Assembly: GCA_013619125.1 (NCBI GenBank)
Contig: JABXKS010000043.1
Location: forward strand, 62,001 to 126,000
DNA: 64,000 nucleotides
Source: Clostridiales bacterium
GTDB taxonomy: Bacteria > Bacillota > Clostridia > Tissierellales > GPF-1
Reading direction: 5' to 3'
Shown piece by piece: positions 34,046-42,594 of the stretch. Under the pieces are notes generated by a model. That model was not told the DNA's origin. It did no database searches and was given only the letters and a program-made list of their open reading frames with translations. Each line of letters begins with the position of its first letter. Within the stretch, counting starts at the first letter, position 1. A program made the translations under genes and the position numbers.

Positions 34046-34396
34046 ATGGCAAGAGGAAAAGCATTGGATGACAATCAGTTAACGGATTCGATGTACTATA
34101 TTCTGTTGAGTTTAATTGAGCCATTGCATGGTTATGGAATCAAACAGAAGATCTCAGATCTTTCGAATGGAGAAATTGAGATTGGCCCAGCGAGTCTATA
34201 TACGATTCTTAAGAAATTGGCTACAAGGGACTTGATTGTCTTGGTTGTAGAAGACGGAGAGCGAAGAAAAACCTATCAGATCTCAGCCAGTGGGAGAGTT
34301 TTATTAAAGCGAGATATTAAACGAAGAATTCGAATGGCGGAGATGGGCAAGAACGTGCTGGGGGAATTGCAAGGAGGAAGCGACGATGGAGAGTAA
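34046..34396 (+). CDS. PadR-family transcriptional regulator
   Basis: Small winged-helix regulator of 116 residues: MYYILLSLIEPLHGYGIKQKI and GPASLYTILKKLATRDLI are the classical PadR segments, followed by a short dimerisation helix (PadR-s2 type). PadR proteins are usually repressors released by small ligands. It is followed with a 11-base overlap by a DUF2812 gene, a very common pairing in Firmicutes. A palindrome lies in its promoter. Confidence 0.92.
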   Translation: MARGKALDDNQLTDSMYYILLSLIEPLHGYGIKQKISDLSNGEIEIGPASLYTILKKLATRDLIVLVVEDGERRKTYQISASGRVLLKRDIKRRIRMAEMGKNVLGELQGGSDDGE

Positions 34397-34940
34397 GGTG
34401 CGGTATTTATGGAACTGGGGATTGGCGTTTGATGAAAATCGGTTATTAAGGAAGTTGGAATCGATGGCGAAGGAAGGGTGGATGTTAGACGGCATGACAA
34501 CCCTCCGCTACCGTCTCGTCAAAGATGAACCGCAGGATTTGAAGTATGCGATGGATTATAAGCAAGTGAAACCGGAAGAAGAGGCGGAGTATTTTTCGCT
34601 CTTTGCAGAAGAAGGATGGAAGCAAATCTGCAGTTTGCAGGGCATTCATTTTTTCTGTGCAAACCAGGATGCTGTCGCCATTCATACGGATTGGATAACG
34701 GAAATGGAAAAATACAGTGGCTATCGGCAAAGTAGTTTTAGAACGATGGTGATTTCAGCGGTTTGCTTTGTGTGTGTTTTCATGCTAGGCGAGATCAATG
34801 CATTGTCATTTTTAGGACGTGGTGAAAACTGGGTGATCGTGATTGCGTTGGCAGCTTCGGCAGCGATTTTCACACCATCGCTGATGATGGTGATTGCATA
34901 TAAAAGTTACATGCGGAAGATTGAAGCGGGGAAGAATTGA
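34386..34940 (+). CDS. DUF2812 membrane protein
   Basis: Protein of 184 residues. A DUF2812-type soluble part (KLESMAKEGWMLDGMTTLRYR; LFAEEGWKQICSLQGIHFFC) spans about residues 20-100. Two membrane helices follow (about 119-138 and 147-170). Function unknown; the family is commonly co-encoded with PadR regulators and may act as its membrane partner. AAGGAGG precedes the ATG inside the padR gene. Confidence 0.87.
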   Translation: MESKVRYLWNWGLAFDENRLLRKLESMAKEGWMLDGMTTLRYRLVKDEPQDLKYAMDYKQVKPEEEAEYFSLFAEEGWKQICSLQGIHFFCANQDAVAIHTDWITEMEKYSGYRQSSFRTMVISAVCFVCVFMLGEINALSFLGRGENWVIVIALAASAAIFTPSLMMVIAYKSYMRKIEAGKN

Positions 34941-35773
34941 TGATTGATGAAATTTTAGCATGTATGGCAATAGCAGAAGAGGAACCGGAAATGCAACGAA
35001 TTCAAACGAGACATCGCATGCACTTGGTGGAAACGTGGGGAATTGAAGAAGGGGACCGCATTCTAGAAATTGGCTGTGGGCAAGGTGATACGACAGCAGT
35101 TCTTGCGTATTATGCTGGTGAATCGGGTTTTGTTCACGGTATTGATTTGGCTGATCCTGAGTATGGGAGTCCCGTTAGCGTTGGAGAGTCGGCAAAATTT
35201 TTAATGGAATCTAGTTTGGGTTCGAAAGTTCAAATGGATTTTAACTTTGATTTTCTGAAGGAGGATGCTCCTTTGCAGGCCGAAGGGTATGATGTTGTCG
35301 TTTTGTCTCATTCTTCTTGGTATCTGAAGTCTCATGATCAATTGTTGTCTATCCTTCAAAAGGCGAGAAAGATCGCGGACCGTATTTGCTTTGCGGAAGC
35401 GGATCTGCGAATTGATCGAATGGAGCAAGTGCCTCATTTGTTATCGGTTTTAATTCAGGCACAAGTGGAGGTATTCAAGAAGAACAGCCACTCGAATATT
35501 CGAACTCTCGTAGGGAGGGAGGACGCCATTCGATTAATGGAGCGCGCCGGATGGCGGATTGTAGAGGAAGATCGGATTGAAGAACCCGAGCTGCAGGACG
35601 GAGAATGGGAAATTCAATACACCCTTCATGAGGTGATGCGGGAAGCGACAAGGATGGAAGGAATACCTGAAAAATGGGGAGAGCTGATGCAATCCATGGG
35701 GGAATTACTGCAGCATTTTGAAAGCAAGGAAATGACGGCACCGTTGGGAAGTTTTATTCTAATTGGTGAATAA
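34940..35773 (+). CDS. Class I SAM-dependent methyltransferase
   Basis: Methyltransferase of 277 residues. SAM-binding motif I is ILEIGCGQGDTTAVLAYY (about 42-59), followed by GIDLADP (motif II) and YDVVVLSHSSWYL (motif IV). The target is unknown. Its ATG overlaps the stop codon of the DUF2812 gene by one base (TGATG), so it belongs to the PadR-controlled operon; a TTG three bases earlier is an alternative start. A strong terminator follows. Confidence 0.83.
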   Translation: MIDEILACMAIAEEEPEMQRIQTRHRMHLVETWGIEEGDRILEIGCGQGDTTAVLAYYAGESGFVHGIDLADPEYGSPVSVGESAKFLMESSLGSKVQMDFNFDFLKEDAPLQAEGYDVVVLSHSSWYLKSHDQLLSILQKARKIADRICFAEADLRIDRMEQVPHLLSVLIQAQVEVFKKNSHSNIRTLVGREDAIRLMERAGWRIVEEDRIEEPELQDGEWEIQYTLHEVMREATRMEGIPEKWGELMQSMGELLQHFESKEMTAPLGSFILIGE

Positions 35774-35789
35774 GCCATTTGTAGAGATG

Positions 35790-35840
35790 AAAAAAGGGTT
35801 GTACTGGATGAAAGATATCATCCAGTACAACCCTTTTTTT
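35790..35840. terminator. Long bidirectional terminator
   Basis: A perfect stem of about 22 bp centred on a 6-base loop (35812-35817), with A run on one side and T run on the other, between convergent methyltransferase and helicase genes. Confidence 0.92.
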
Positions 35841-36979
35841 TATTCTTCCCGATCGATCAATTGACCGCGGGATAATTCTTTAACTTCAAATTCAATGTCG
35901 AATTTTCTTTCAACGCCCTCAAGGAAGTTGATCTCGTTTTCGGTGACCATGGAGATTGCTGTTCCCTTGTTTCCGGCTCGGCCGGTTCTCCCGGCACGGT
36001 GAATATATTCATTTACCTCAGCCGGCAGATCCAGGTTGATTACATGGCTAAGTTCTGGAAGGTCCAGTCCCCTTGCCAGCAAGTCGGATGCGATCAATAC
36101 CGTCGACTTTCCGCTCCGGAATGCGTCCAATGCGGCTTTTCGTTCGACCTTCGAAGCATTGCCGTAGATGCATTCCGCTTTGATGTGATGGAAATTCAAC
36201 TTATCGGTTACTTCTTGAATCAATTCGTTCCGATTGATAAAGACCAAGGCTTTCTTCGGTTGTACGGCATGCAACAATTTGCGCAGCGTATCAATCTTCT
36301 TTCTTCGTTCCACAACAAGACAAAAATGCTCGATATCCAGATTGGGTTTCTCGGCAGATAAATCGATCACCGTTGGTTCTTTCATCATCGCGATGGCCCG
36401 TTCTTGGGTTGTCGGATGCAGAGAAGCGGAGAAGGCCAATAGCTGACGGTCCCGCAACGTGGTTTTGATGATCGCTTGAACGGTTTTGATATTGCTGTCG
36501 GCGAGCAGTTTGTCCGCCTCGTCAATCACGATGACTTTCGCCTGGTGTGATTTGAGCTTCTTCATTTGGATCAGCTCCAGCACGCGGCCCGGTGTGCCGA
36601 CGATGATGTGCGGTTTTGCTTTGAGTGCTTCGAGCTGCCGCTTGATATTGACATTGCCGACAATGGTGGTGGAGCGCAAGGCGGTATCGGAATTTTTCGC
36701 AAGCCGCTTGATTACCATATTGATTTGTACCACCAATTCATGGGTCGGTGCAAGGATCAGGGTGTTCAGCTCTTTGGAATTGGTATCGACTCGTTCAAAG
36801 ACCGGCAAAAGATAGGCCAAAGTCTTTCCGCTTCCAGTTGCGGCAGTGGCTAAACAATCAAGATTTTGAAGTGCAACAGGAATTGCCGCTTCCTGAACCG
36901 CGGTTGGTTCTGTGATATTTTCTTTATATAAGCCTTCGATGAGGTTTTCTTTGATTTCAAACGCATGAAATGTTTTCAA
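35840..36979 (-). CDS. DEAD-box RNA helicase
   Basis: ATP-dependent RNA helicase of 379 residues with only the two RecA-like domains. Motifs in order: Q motif TEPTAVQEAAIPVAL, Walker A ATGSGKT, PTHELVVQ, TPGRVLE, DEAD, an SAS-type motif FSASLHPT, ARGLDLP and HRAGRTGRAG. It lacks the C-terminal RNA-binding extension of CshA or DbpA. The start is TTG at 36979 with AAGGAG 9 bases upstream. Probably helps RNA folding, ribosome assembly or decay. Confidence 0.92.
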   Translation of the reverse strand: MKTFHAFEIKENLIEGLYKENITEPTAVQEAAIPVALQNLDCLATAATGSGKTLAYLLPVFERVDTNSKELNTLILAPTHELVVQINMVIKRLAKNSDTALRSTTIVGNVNIKRQLEALKAKPHIIVGTPGRVLELIQMKKLKSHQAKVIVIDEADKLLADSNIKTVQAIIKTTLRDRQLLAFSASLHPTTQERAIAMMKEPTVIDLSAEKPNLDIEHFCLVVERRKKIDTLRKLLHAVQPKKALVFINRNELIQEVTDKLNFHHIKAECIYGNASKVERKAALDAFRSGKSTVLIASDLLARGLDLPELSHVINLDLPAEVNEYIHRAGRTGRAGNKGTAISMVTENEINFLEGVERKFDIEFEVKELSRGQLIDREE

Positions 36980-37013
36980 TGCAAGGTTCTCCTTTATAAT
37001 ATGCCATCATCTA

Positions 37014-37042
37014 ACCATATAAGGTATACAAGATTTTGTCAA
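37014..37042 (-). promoter_or_regulatory. Sigma-A promoter of the helicase gene
   Basis: On the reverse strand TTGACA, 17-base spacer, TATGGT; gives a leader of roughly 28 bases. Confidence 0.65.
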
Positions 37043-37206
37043 AGGAATTTTTTGACTGTTTCGACGATTCATAAGATCATGATAAACTGATTGTGTGGAG
37101 TGATATGTTAGAAATGTGGACGAATGATTTGGAATCAAAAAATAATGTGGATAATCGATTTGTATGAGATTGATTAAGGTTTGTAAGAATTTGAGGAGGA
37201 GTATCA

Positions 37207-37761
37207 ATGAGCGAGAAACAGATAGAATATTGGATTCAACCGGAGCAAGAAGAAAATTACGTTGAGGTGGAAGAGCTGGTACGAACAGCGTTTATGGAAT
37301 TGACGGATGGAAATCCCATGGAGCCTATCTTGGTGAAGAAATTGCGAAAGGGAGACTCCTTTGTGCCAGGCTTGTCATTGATTGCCCATAACGAGGAGCG
37401 AATCCTTGGTCATATTCTTTTGACAACGATTCGTATTGTTGGCGTGGATCAGGAGATTCTATCCCTAGCCATGGCTCCGGTTTCAGTTTTGCCGGAGATG
37501 CAAAATCAGGGAATCGGCGGAGAATTGATTCGCGTTTCCATTGAGATGGCGAAGGCAATGGGATATGGATCAATCATTGTATTGGGGCATCCGGATTATT
37601 ATCCACGCTTTGGTTTTCGACCGACAGAGAATTGGCAAATTCGAGCACCCTTCGATGTGCCAGCCGACGCATTGATGGGATTGGAGTTGGAAGAGGGCGC
37701 CTTAACAGGGTGTCCCATGGGTATGATTGAGTATCCTGCGGTATTTTTTGAAGAAGAGTAG
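37207..37761 (+). CDS. GNAT family N-acetyltransferase, YhbS-like
   Basis: Acetyltransferase of 184 residues resembling YhbS: RILGHILLTTIRI, PVSVLPEMQNQGIGGELIRVSIEMA (acetyl-CoA loop, about residues 97-121) and VLGHPDYYPRFGFRPTENW. Substrate unknown. GAGGAGGAG precedes the ATG. It ends five bases from the convergent HD gene without an obvious terminator. Confidence 0.87.
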   Translation: MSEKQIEYWIQPEQEENYVEVEELVRTAFMELTDGNPMEPILVKKLRKGDSFVPGLSLIAHNEERILGHILLTTIRIVGVDQEILSLAMAPVSVLPEMQNQGIGGELIRVSIEMAKAMGYGSIIVLGHPDYYPRFGFRPTENWQIRAPFDVPADALMGLELEEGALTGCPMGMIEYPAVFFEEE

Positions 37762-37766
37762 CGGAG

Positions 37767-38300
37767 TTATCTTGGATAAATAATCATCATCGCTGGGAAA
37801 ATCCTTTGTATGGATTTGAATTGGATAAGATGAAAAGTTTCCATAAGGGAGATCATTTTATCGACAAAGCAGACCAGAAAGGATTCCTTGTATCGAGGGA
37901 GTCTGGGCTGCATGGGCCACATATGTTTTTTAATAATGTCTTTTTCCATGGGAGAAAGAGAAAAACGCAATTGCGCATTCGCAAGGGAATGACTCGCATG
38001 GGTGAAACCATGGAGTCCCTTGCGATTTTCTTTTTTGTGCCAGTCATAGAGATAAAAGTCATGGAGAAGCGCGCCCCGTGCTACGGCGTTTTTATCGCAG
38101 TGCCATCGTTCGGCCAGTCGATAACTGTAATAGGACACACAGAGGCAGTGCTTTAAACAGGTGATGGATCCGTGATGGATATAAAGATCCATGGATTGTA
38201 CATCGGGATGATCCAGCAGCTCTTGAATCGCGAACAAATGAGCGGGATCATAGGGATCGTCGATTTTTAATTTCAGTTTTGAGAAGGTTGAATTTTTCAT
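37767..38300 (-). CDS. HD-domain phosphohydrolase-like protein
   Basis: Protein of 177 residues with an HD-type metal site: HHGSITCLKHCLCVSYYSYRLA (about residues 43-64), GALLHDFYLYDWH (HD pair near 85) and a distal FVDKMISLME that may supply the last Asp. HD proteins hydrolyse phosphate esters, often nucleotides. The start at 38300 has AGGAG 8 bases upstream and lies inside the CmpB gene (53-base overlap), so both products come from one transcript. In Clostridia this gene pair is common. Substrate unknown. Confidence 0.78.
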   Translation of the reverse strand: MKNSTFSKLKLKIDDPYDPAHLFAIQELLDHPDVQSMDLYIHHGSITCLKHCLCVSYYSYRLAERWHCDKNAVARGALLHDFYLYDWHKKENRKGLHGFTHASHSLANAQLRFSLSPMEKDIIKKHMWPMQPRLPRYKESFLVCFVDKMISLMETFHLIQFKSIQRIFPAMMIIYPR

Positions 38301-38973
38301 CGAAAAGTCTCCTGATTTCACGGTTCTTTACATGTTCGTTGAGTTGTCGCAACGATGGAAAGGCTCGGAAAAACCGCTTGTGTTCCTTAATTTTCTTGAT
38401 ATACGAATCCAGCGGATATTCGGCATGACGGAAAATAACATGGCGAAGGTCAACTAACTCGAATATCGTTTTGGTGGTATCGACAAAAAAGTAGGCCAGT
38501 AAAATCAAGGTCATGGACTCTTGAATTTGTGGTGTCAGTTGAAGGGTAAGATGCTGAAAAATCGGTTGGACGGCTTGCATAAACGCATATGCCACCAATC
38601 CCCAAAGGACTGAAAATTTCAAACAAATATAGCCGCGCAGGTTAAAGGACTCATTGCTGTAGTCCCACCACTTTTTATGGAAGATGATTTCCAATACGGC
38701 GCCTGTTGCGTATTCGAGAACAGTCACAAGAACAATGGAAAAGAGAATGCCGCTTAAAGTGGTTGAGAGGGTGGATGTTGAAATTTTTTCAAGGGCCGCA
38801 AAGGTATGTTCAACCAACAGCCCTCCAAGCCCGTAAATCGGGCAGAAAGGTCCGGTAAGAAAGCCACGGTTAACAAATTCATGTTGCTTTTTTGTGGCGT
38901 AAAGGGTTTCCATGATCCAGCCTAAAAAGGCATAGAAGGCAAAGGGGATCATAAGGGTAGTGATTGCTGTCAT
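38248..38973 (-). CDS. CmpB-like putative ABC transporter permease
   Basis: Membrane protein of 241 residues with about five hydrophobic segments in the first 180 residues and a basic C-terminal tail. The FLGWIMETLYATKKQHEFVNRGFLTGPFCPIYG start (in parts) and LEYATGAVLEIIFHKKWWDYS are hallmark segments of the ABC_trans_CmpB family. The name is historic; no ATPase is present and function is unknown. ATG 38973 was chosen for its AAAGG site; TTG 38988 is an alternative. It lies 11 bases after the TetR gene. Confidence 0.83.
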   Translation of the reverse strand: MTAITTLMIPFAFYAFLGWIMETLYATKKQHEFVNRGFLTGPFCPIYGLGGLLVEHTFAALEKISTSTLSTTLSGILFSIVLVTVLEYATGAVLEIIFHKKWWDYSNESFNLRGYICLKFSVLWGLVAYAFMQAVQPIFQHLTLQLTPQIQESMTLILLAYFFVDTTKTIFELVDLRHVIFRHAEYPLDSYIKKIKEHKRFFRAFPSLRQLNEHVKNREIRRLFDEKFNLLKTEIKNRRSL

Positions 38974-38984
38974 GGTGTGTCCTT

Positions 38985-39560
38985 TCAAAGTGAGTCAGTA
39001 AGAGCAAGCTGTGGGAATAGCGGATCGGTTCCCGATTTTTCTGGGAAGACAAATTTCTCTGGGAAGGCAAGCAAAAGGGAATAGTGCAGTCTCTCCGCTT
39101 GCGAGAGACCGTTATTTTTTGCGATTTTCTTGATTCCAGCCGCATAGGGCGCTACATTTTCAAGATAGGATTGAATTTTCCGTTTTGCCGAAGGGGAAAG
39201 GGTGAATTCGCCTCTCGTCGCCATCAGCCAAAATTCCATGAAAATTCGAAACAACTCTTTGAAGCCAATCTTTTGTTCAATCCTTTGATGGATTTCTTCC
39301 GCTTGTTTCGTAGAAAGTGTTTTTTTCGGATCGAAACCGGAAAGAATGGTTTCGTTGATCAGTTCAATGAGATAAAGGATGGTTTCTTCGTACAGGGCAT
39401 CTTTATTTTTAAAATAACTGTAAAAGGTGGTTCGCTTCATATTGGATCTCTGCGCGATATCGGAGAGTTTGGTTTGAGAATAGCCCTTTTCAATGAAAAG
39501 TTGAAAGGCATTCTGAATAATATTTTTTTGCGTCTTCGCGAAATCAATAATTTTTGGCAT
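38985..39560 (-). CDS. TetR-family transcriptional regulator
   Basis: Regulator of 191 residues: N-terminal helix-turn-helix QNAFQLFIEKGYSQTKLSDIAQRSNMKRTTFYSYFKNKDALY (in parts, about residues 15-56) and a helical ligand domain. AAGGAGGAG precedes the ATG at 39560. It heads a TetR-CmpB-HD operon and its promoter contains a palindrome, so it likely represses this operon. Confidence 0.9.
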   Translation of the reverse strand: MPKIIDFAKTQKNIIQNAFQLFIEKGYSQTKLSDIAQRSNMKRTTFYSYFKNKDALYEETILYLIELINETILSGFDPKKTLSTKQAEEIHQRIEQKIGFKELFRIFMEFWLMATRGEFTLSPSAKRKIQSYLENVAPYAAGIKKIAKNNGLSQAERLHYSLLLAFPEKFVFPEKSGTDPLFPQLALTDSL

Positions 39561-39593
39561 GTCTCCTCCTTGATCAATACCACTATCAACCAT

Positions 39594-39622
39594 ATTGTAT
39601 TTTTTATCGACAGTAATGTCAA
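39594..39622 (-). promoter_or_regulatory. Sigma-A promoter of the tetR-cmpB-HD operon
   Basis: On the reverse strand TTGACA, 17-base spacer, TACAAT. Confidence 0.8.
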
Positions 39623-39624
39623 TA
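39605..39624 (-). promoter_or_regulatory. Candidate TetR operator
   Basis: TATCGACA-GTAA-TGTCAATA inverted repeat (one mismatch) covering the -35 element and part of the spacer; suits autorepression. Confidence 0.6.
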
Positions 39625-39716
39625 AAAAACGTTGAAACGGCGGGGATTCTTCGGGAAGTTCTTTATCGGGAGGGCTCTTTTGTGATACGATGGCAAAAAC
39701 AACGGGAGGCAGACGA

Positions 39717-40178
39717 ATGAGAGAGATGCGGAGAAATGATCGTCAGATGACGAAAACCGAGGCGGAAGAAGTATTACAGAATGGGGAATATGGTGTTTTG
39801 GCCGTGTTTGGAGATGAGGGATATCCTTATACAGTGCCACTCAGTTATGCATATGAGAATGGAGCGATCTATTTTCACAGCGCTATGGAAGGCCATAAAA
39901 TTGACGGCGTGCGAGCTCATTCAAAGGTATCATTTTCGGTTGTCGGAGATACGGAGGTTTTGCCGGGGAAATTCTCTACAAATTTTGAAAGTGTCATTGC
40001 TTTTGGTCAAGCAGTAGAACTTGAAGGAGAAGAAAAGCTAGTTGCATTGATGGCTTTGATTCGAAAATATTCTCCAGATTTTTTGGAAAAGGGCGAAAAG
40101 TATGCGAATCATTCCGGAAAAGACACGATCGTTGTGAAAATTGCAATCGATCATATGACGGGAAAGGCGCGAAGATAA
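39717..40178 (+). CDS. Nim-like pyridoxamine 5'-phosphate oxidase family flavoprotein
   Basis: Flavin-binding split-barrel protein of 153 residues. MREMRRNDRQMTKTEAEEVL and GVLAVFGDEGYPYTVPLSYAY are the typical start of the NimA/YhbP-like group, followed by IYFHSAMEGHKIDGVRAHSKVSF with the FMN-contacting HxAxxGxK-type motif. Nim proteins in Bacteroides reduce nitroimidazoles, but most homologues are uncharacterised. GGGAGG lies before the ATG at 39717. Confidence 0.87.
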   Translation: MREMRRNDRQMTKTEAEEVLQNGEYGVLAVFGDEGYPYTVPLSYAYENGAIYFHSAMEGHKIDGVRAHSKVSFSVVGDTEVLPGKFSTNFESVIAFGQAVELEGEEKLVALMALIRKYSPDFLEKGEKYANHSGKDTIVVKIAIDHMTGKARR

Positions 40179-40241
40179 GGAAAACATCGAAGGCATCCGT
40201 GATATACAGATGAAACAAAGTCAAGAATTAAGGAGCAGCAT

Positions 40242-41681
40242 ATGCAGGCGGCAACCCTTGGAGGAATACTGCTAATTTCATCTATTGTTTTATTTGTTTT
40301 GGCTTTATTCAGCTTCTTTCGAAGACGGATTGCTGGAGCATTGTCATTCACTTTTTTGCTTTTGGCCATGGACATTCACTTAGTGGGATATGCTTTTGAA
40401 TTGATGAGCCAAACCAAGATTGAGATGGTGAGTTGGCTGCGATTTGAATACATTGGAATCGCATTCTTTCCATTTCTTATTTTGTTATTTGCGAGTCAAT
40501 ATATCGATGAGAAAAAAATAGCAAATCGTTGGGTGAAAACGATGATCTTTGCCATGAATTTCATCACCTTCTTGTTGGTTGTCACCAATGATCAACATTA
40601 TCTGTATTACCAAAGTATGGATGTGGTAGAGTCTTATGGCATGCAGGTGCTCTTGCTTTCTCGAGGAATTTGGGGAAATATGCAACATCTAATTGGTGTG
40701 TTGACTTTAGTCTATGCAATTATTGGCATGGCAAAAAAGGTAAATCGTTCCGTTGGGACATACAAAACGAGGGCGCGGTGTATGTCGATTGGGATGATGA
40801 TACCCTTGTTCGTTTATCTGATCTATGCGGCTGGAATCGGCCCGATTGCGATTGATCTGGCGCCTTTTTCCTATGTGTTGATGAGCGTCTTGATTGGCAT
40901 TGGTTTGTTTCAATTTGATATTCTTTTGATGACCCCGGTAACCTATCAGATGATTTTCGAATCGATTGATGAAGGGGTATTGGTCGTGGATCGAAACGGG
41001 TTGATCATTCGAGCAAACGATTCGGTTAAACGGTTTTTCTCATCGCTGATGACGGCAAAGGGAGGCAGTGAAATTGCCTCTGTGAAAGAATTGATGAGTT
41101 TTGATTTCGAAGCAGGACAGAGTCAAATCGAAGTGGGATCTAGAATTTTTGATGCGAAACGGATTCAAACAGATAACGAGAGAGGTACGATCTATGTTTT
41201 TAAAGATGTGACAATAGCGGAAATCAGCAAGAGAAAATTGGAGATTATGGCTACGGTCGATCCGCTGACGGGGATTCAGAATCGCCGTGTTTTTATGGAA
41301 AAATTGGAGAATGCGCCGTCGGGTGTCTTTTCGATTCTGGATTTAGATTACTTCAAGGAGATTAATGATCGACAAGGCCATCAGGAAGGGGATAGGATTT
41401 TGCGCATATTTGCCCAATCCCTACGGGAGTATTACTCCTTTCAGCAAGTGTGTCGATATGGTGGAGAGGAGTTTGCGATCTTCTATCCAAATGAAACCCT
41501 GAAAGTGGCGCACCAATCATTGGAAGAGTTTCGATTGTTTTGCATGGAAAAAAAGATGGGTGTCACATTTTCGGCGGGTATGGCAGAATATCTGTCAAGC
41601 GGAATCAATCCGGCGATTTTGAAGGCGGATCAAAAACTTTATCGGGCAAAAGAAGCGGGTCGAAATCGAATTCAAGTATAA
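40242..41681 (+). CDS. Membrane-bound diguanylate cyclase (7TM-PAS-GGDEF)
   Basis: Protein of 479 residues that should make cyclic di-GMP. Residues about 1-225 contain seven hydrophobic segments of the 7TM_HisK N-terminal type (LRFEYIGIAFFPFLILLFA). A PAS-like domain follows (about 235-330, MIFESIDEGVLVVDRNGLII). The GGDEF domain has DPLTGIQNRR and the active site GGEEF at 407-411. No degenerate residues are seen, so the cyclase should be active. The I-site RxxD is not evident. AAGGAG precedes the ATG. The input signal is unknown. Confidence 0.9.
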   Translation: MQAATLGGILLISSIVLFVLALFSFFRRRIAGALSFTFLLLAMDIHLVGYAFELMSQTKIEMVSWLRFEYIGIAFFPFLILLFASQYIDEKKIANRWVKTMIFAMNFITFLLVVTNDQHYLYYQSMDVVESYGMQVLLLSRGIWGNMQHLIGVLTLVYAIIGMAKKVNRSVGTYKTRARCMSIGMMIPLFVYLIYAAGIGPIAIDLAPFSYVLMSVLIGIGLFQFDILLMTPVTYQMIFESIDEGVLVVDRNGLIIRANDSVKRFFSSLMTAKGGSEIASVKELMSFDFEAGQSQIEVGSRIFDAKRIQTDNERGTIYVFKDVTIAEISKRKLEIMATVDPLTGIQNRRVFMEKLENAPSGVFSILDLDYFKEINDRQGHQEGDRILRIFAQSLREYYSFQQVCRYGGEEFAIFYPNETLKVAHQSLEEFRLFCMEKKMGVTFSAGMAEYLSSGINPAILKADQKLYRAKEAGRNRIQV

Positions 41682-41761
41682 AGTTTTTGTGAAGAATGTG
41701 CGGGTTAAGCGGGGTGTAAAGAATTGTCGATATACTGAAGAAAAGGCTGGAAGGAAGAACA

Positions 41762-42433
41762 ATGAAAAAATCATGGATTATCATCGCGATTGGAATAATG
41801 GCGTGCGGAGTGTTATATGGGGTTGAGCAGGGGTTTCATGTGGATTATCTGACTCAAAGTCTTGTGAAGATCGTTTTATTTCTAGTCATTCCACTTTTAT
41901 TTGTACGGGCGGAGCGAAATGAGAGGAGCATGACCCTTGTTCGCCATCCAGAAAGCAGCAAAACCGGATGGTTGTATGCGCTATTGTTAGGCATATTTTC
42001 CTTTGTTGTTGTGCTAGGCGCCTATTATCTATTGAGACCATTTATCGATTTCCAGCATATCGTAGCGGATCTGCAGAATCGATTGAAGGTATCGAGAATC
42101 AATTATTTGCTTATTGGAGCTTATGTGATTTTTTTCAATTCCTTTATAGAAGAAGTGTTTTTTCGGGGATTTGTCTTTGCGAGACTCTACCAAAACGGAC
42201 TGCGGTTGCGTGCGTATCTCTTATCATCAATCCTATTTGCTCTTTATCATGTTTCTATCTTCAGGACCTGGTTTACTTGGCCGATGATGGCGCTTGCCTT
42301 AACGGGTTTGGCGGTGGGAGGAATGATTTTTTGCTGGTTGAATCACCGAACCTTAAAAATCCATTACTCTTGGATTGCCCATATTTTTTCGGATATCGCA
42401 ATTATTTGGATTGGTTATACCTTGTTTTTTTGA
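41762..42433 (+). CDS. CPBP-family intramembrane metalloprotease
   Basis: Membrane protein of 223 residues with about seven hydrophobic segments. The three CPBP motifs are present: EEVFFRG (motif 1, about residues 128-134), FALYHVS (motif 2) and HIFSD (motif 3, near 211). These Glu and His residues form the active site of the Rce1-like glutamate protease family. Target unknown; several Gram-positive members process bacteriocins or give self-immunity. A terminator follows directly. Confidence 0.87.
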   Translation: MKKSWIIIAIGIMACGVLYGVEQGFHVDYLTQSLVKIVLFLVIPLLFVRAERNERSMTLVRHPESSKTGWLYALLLGIFSFVVVLGAYYLLRPFIDFQHIVADLQNRLKVSRINYLLIGAYVIFFNSFIEEVFFRGFVFARLYQNGLRLRAYLLSSILFALYHVSIFRTWFTWPMMALALTGLAVGGMIFCWLNHRTLKIHYSWIAHIFSDIAIIWIGYTLFF

Positions 42434-42455
42434 CTCTCGTTCGAGGGTCTTTTTT
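42432..42455 (+). terminator. Terminator after the CPBP gene
   Basis: GACTCTCG / CGAGGGTC stem (one G-T) with a two-base tight loop, then six T. Starts within the stop codon. Confidence 0.82.
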
Positions 42456-42594
42456 GTTGCTTGAGAAATTGTACAAAGAAACAATAAGAATCTTGGCGAC
42501 TTGATGGACGAAATGGGTCAAATTGACTATACCTATTGCAATTGCTTCGTTCCAGTGAAAAAATAAACTCAAGGAAACTAAGGGAGAGTCAGCA

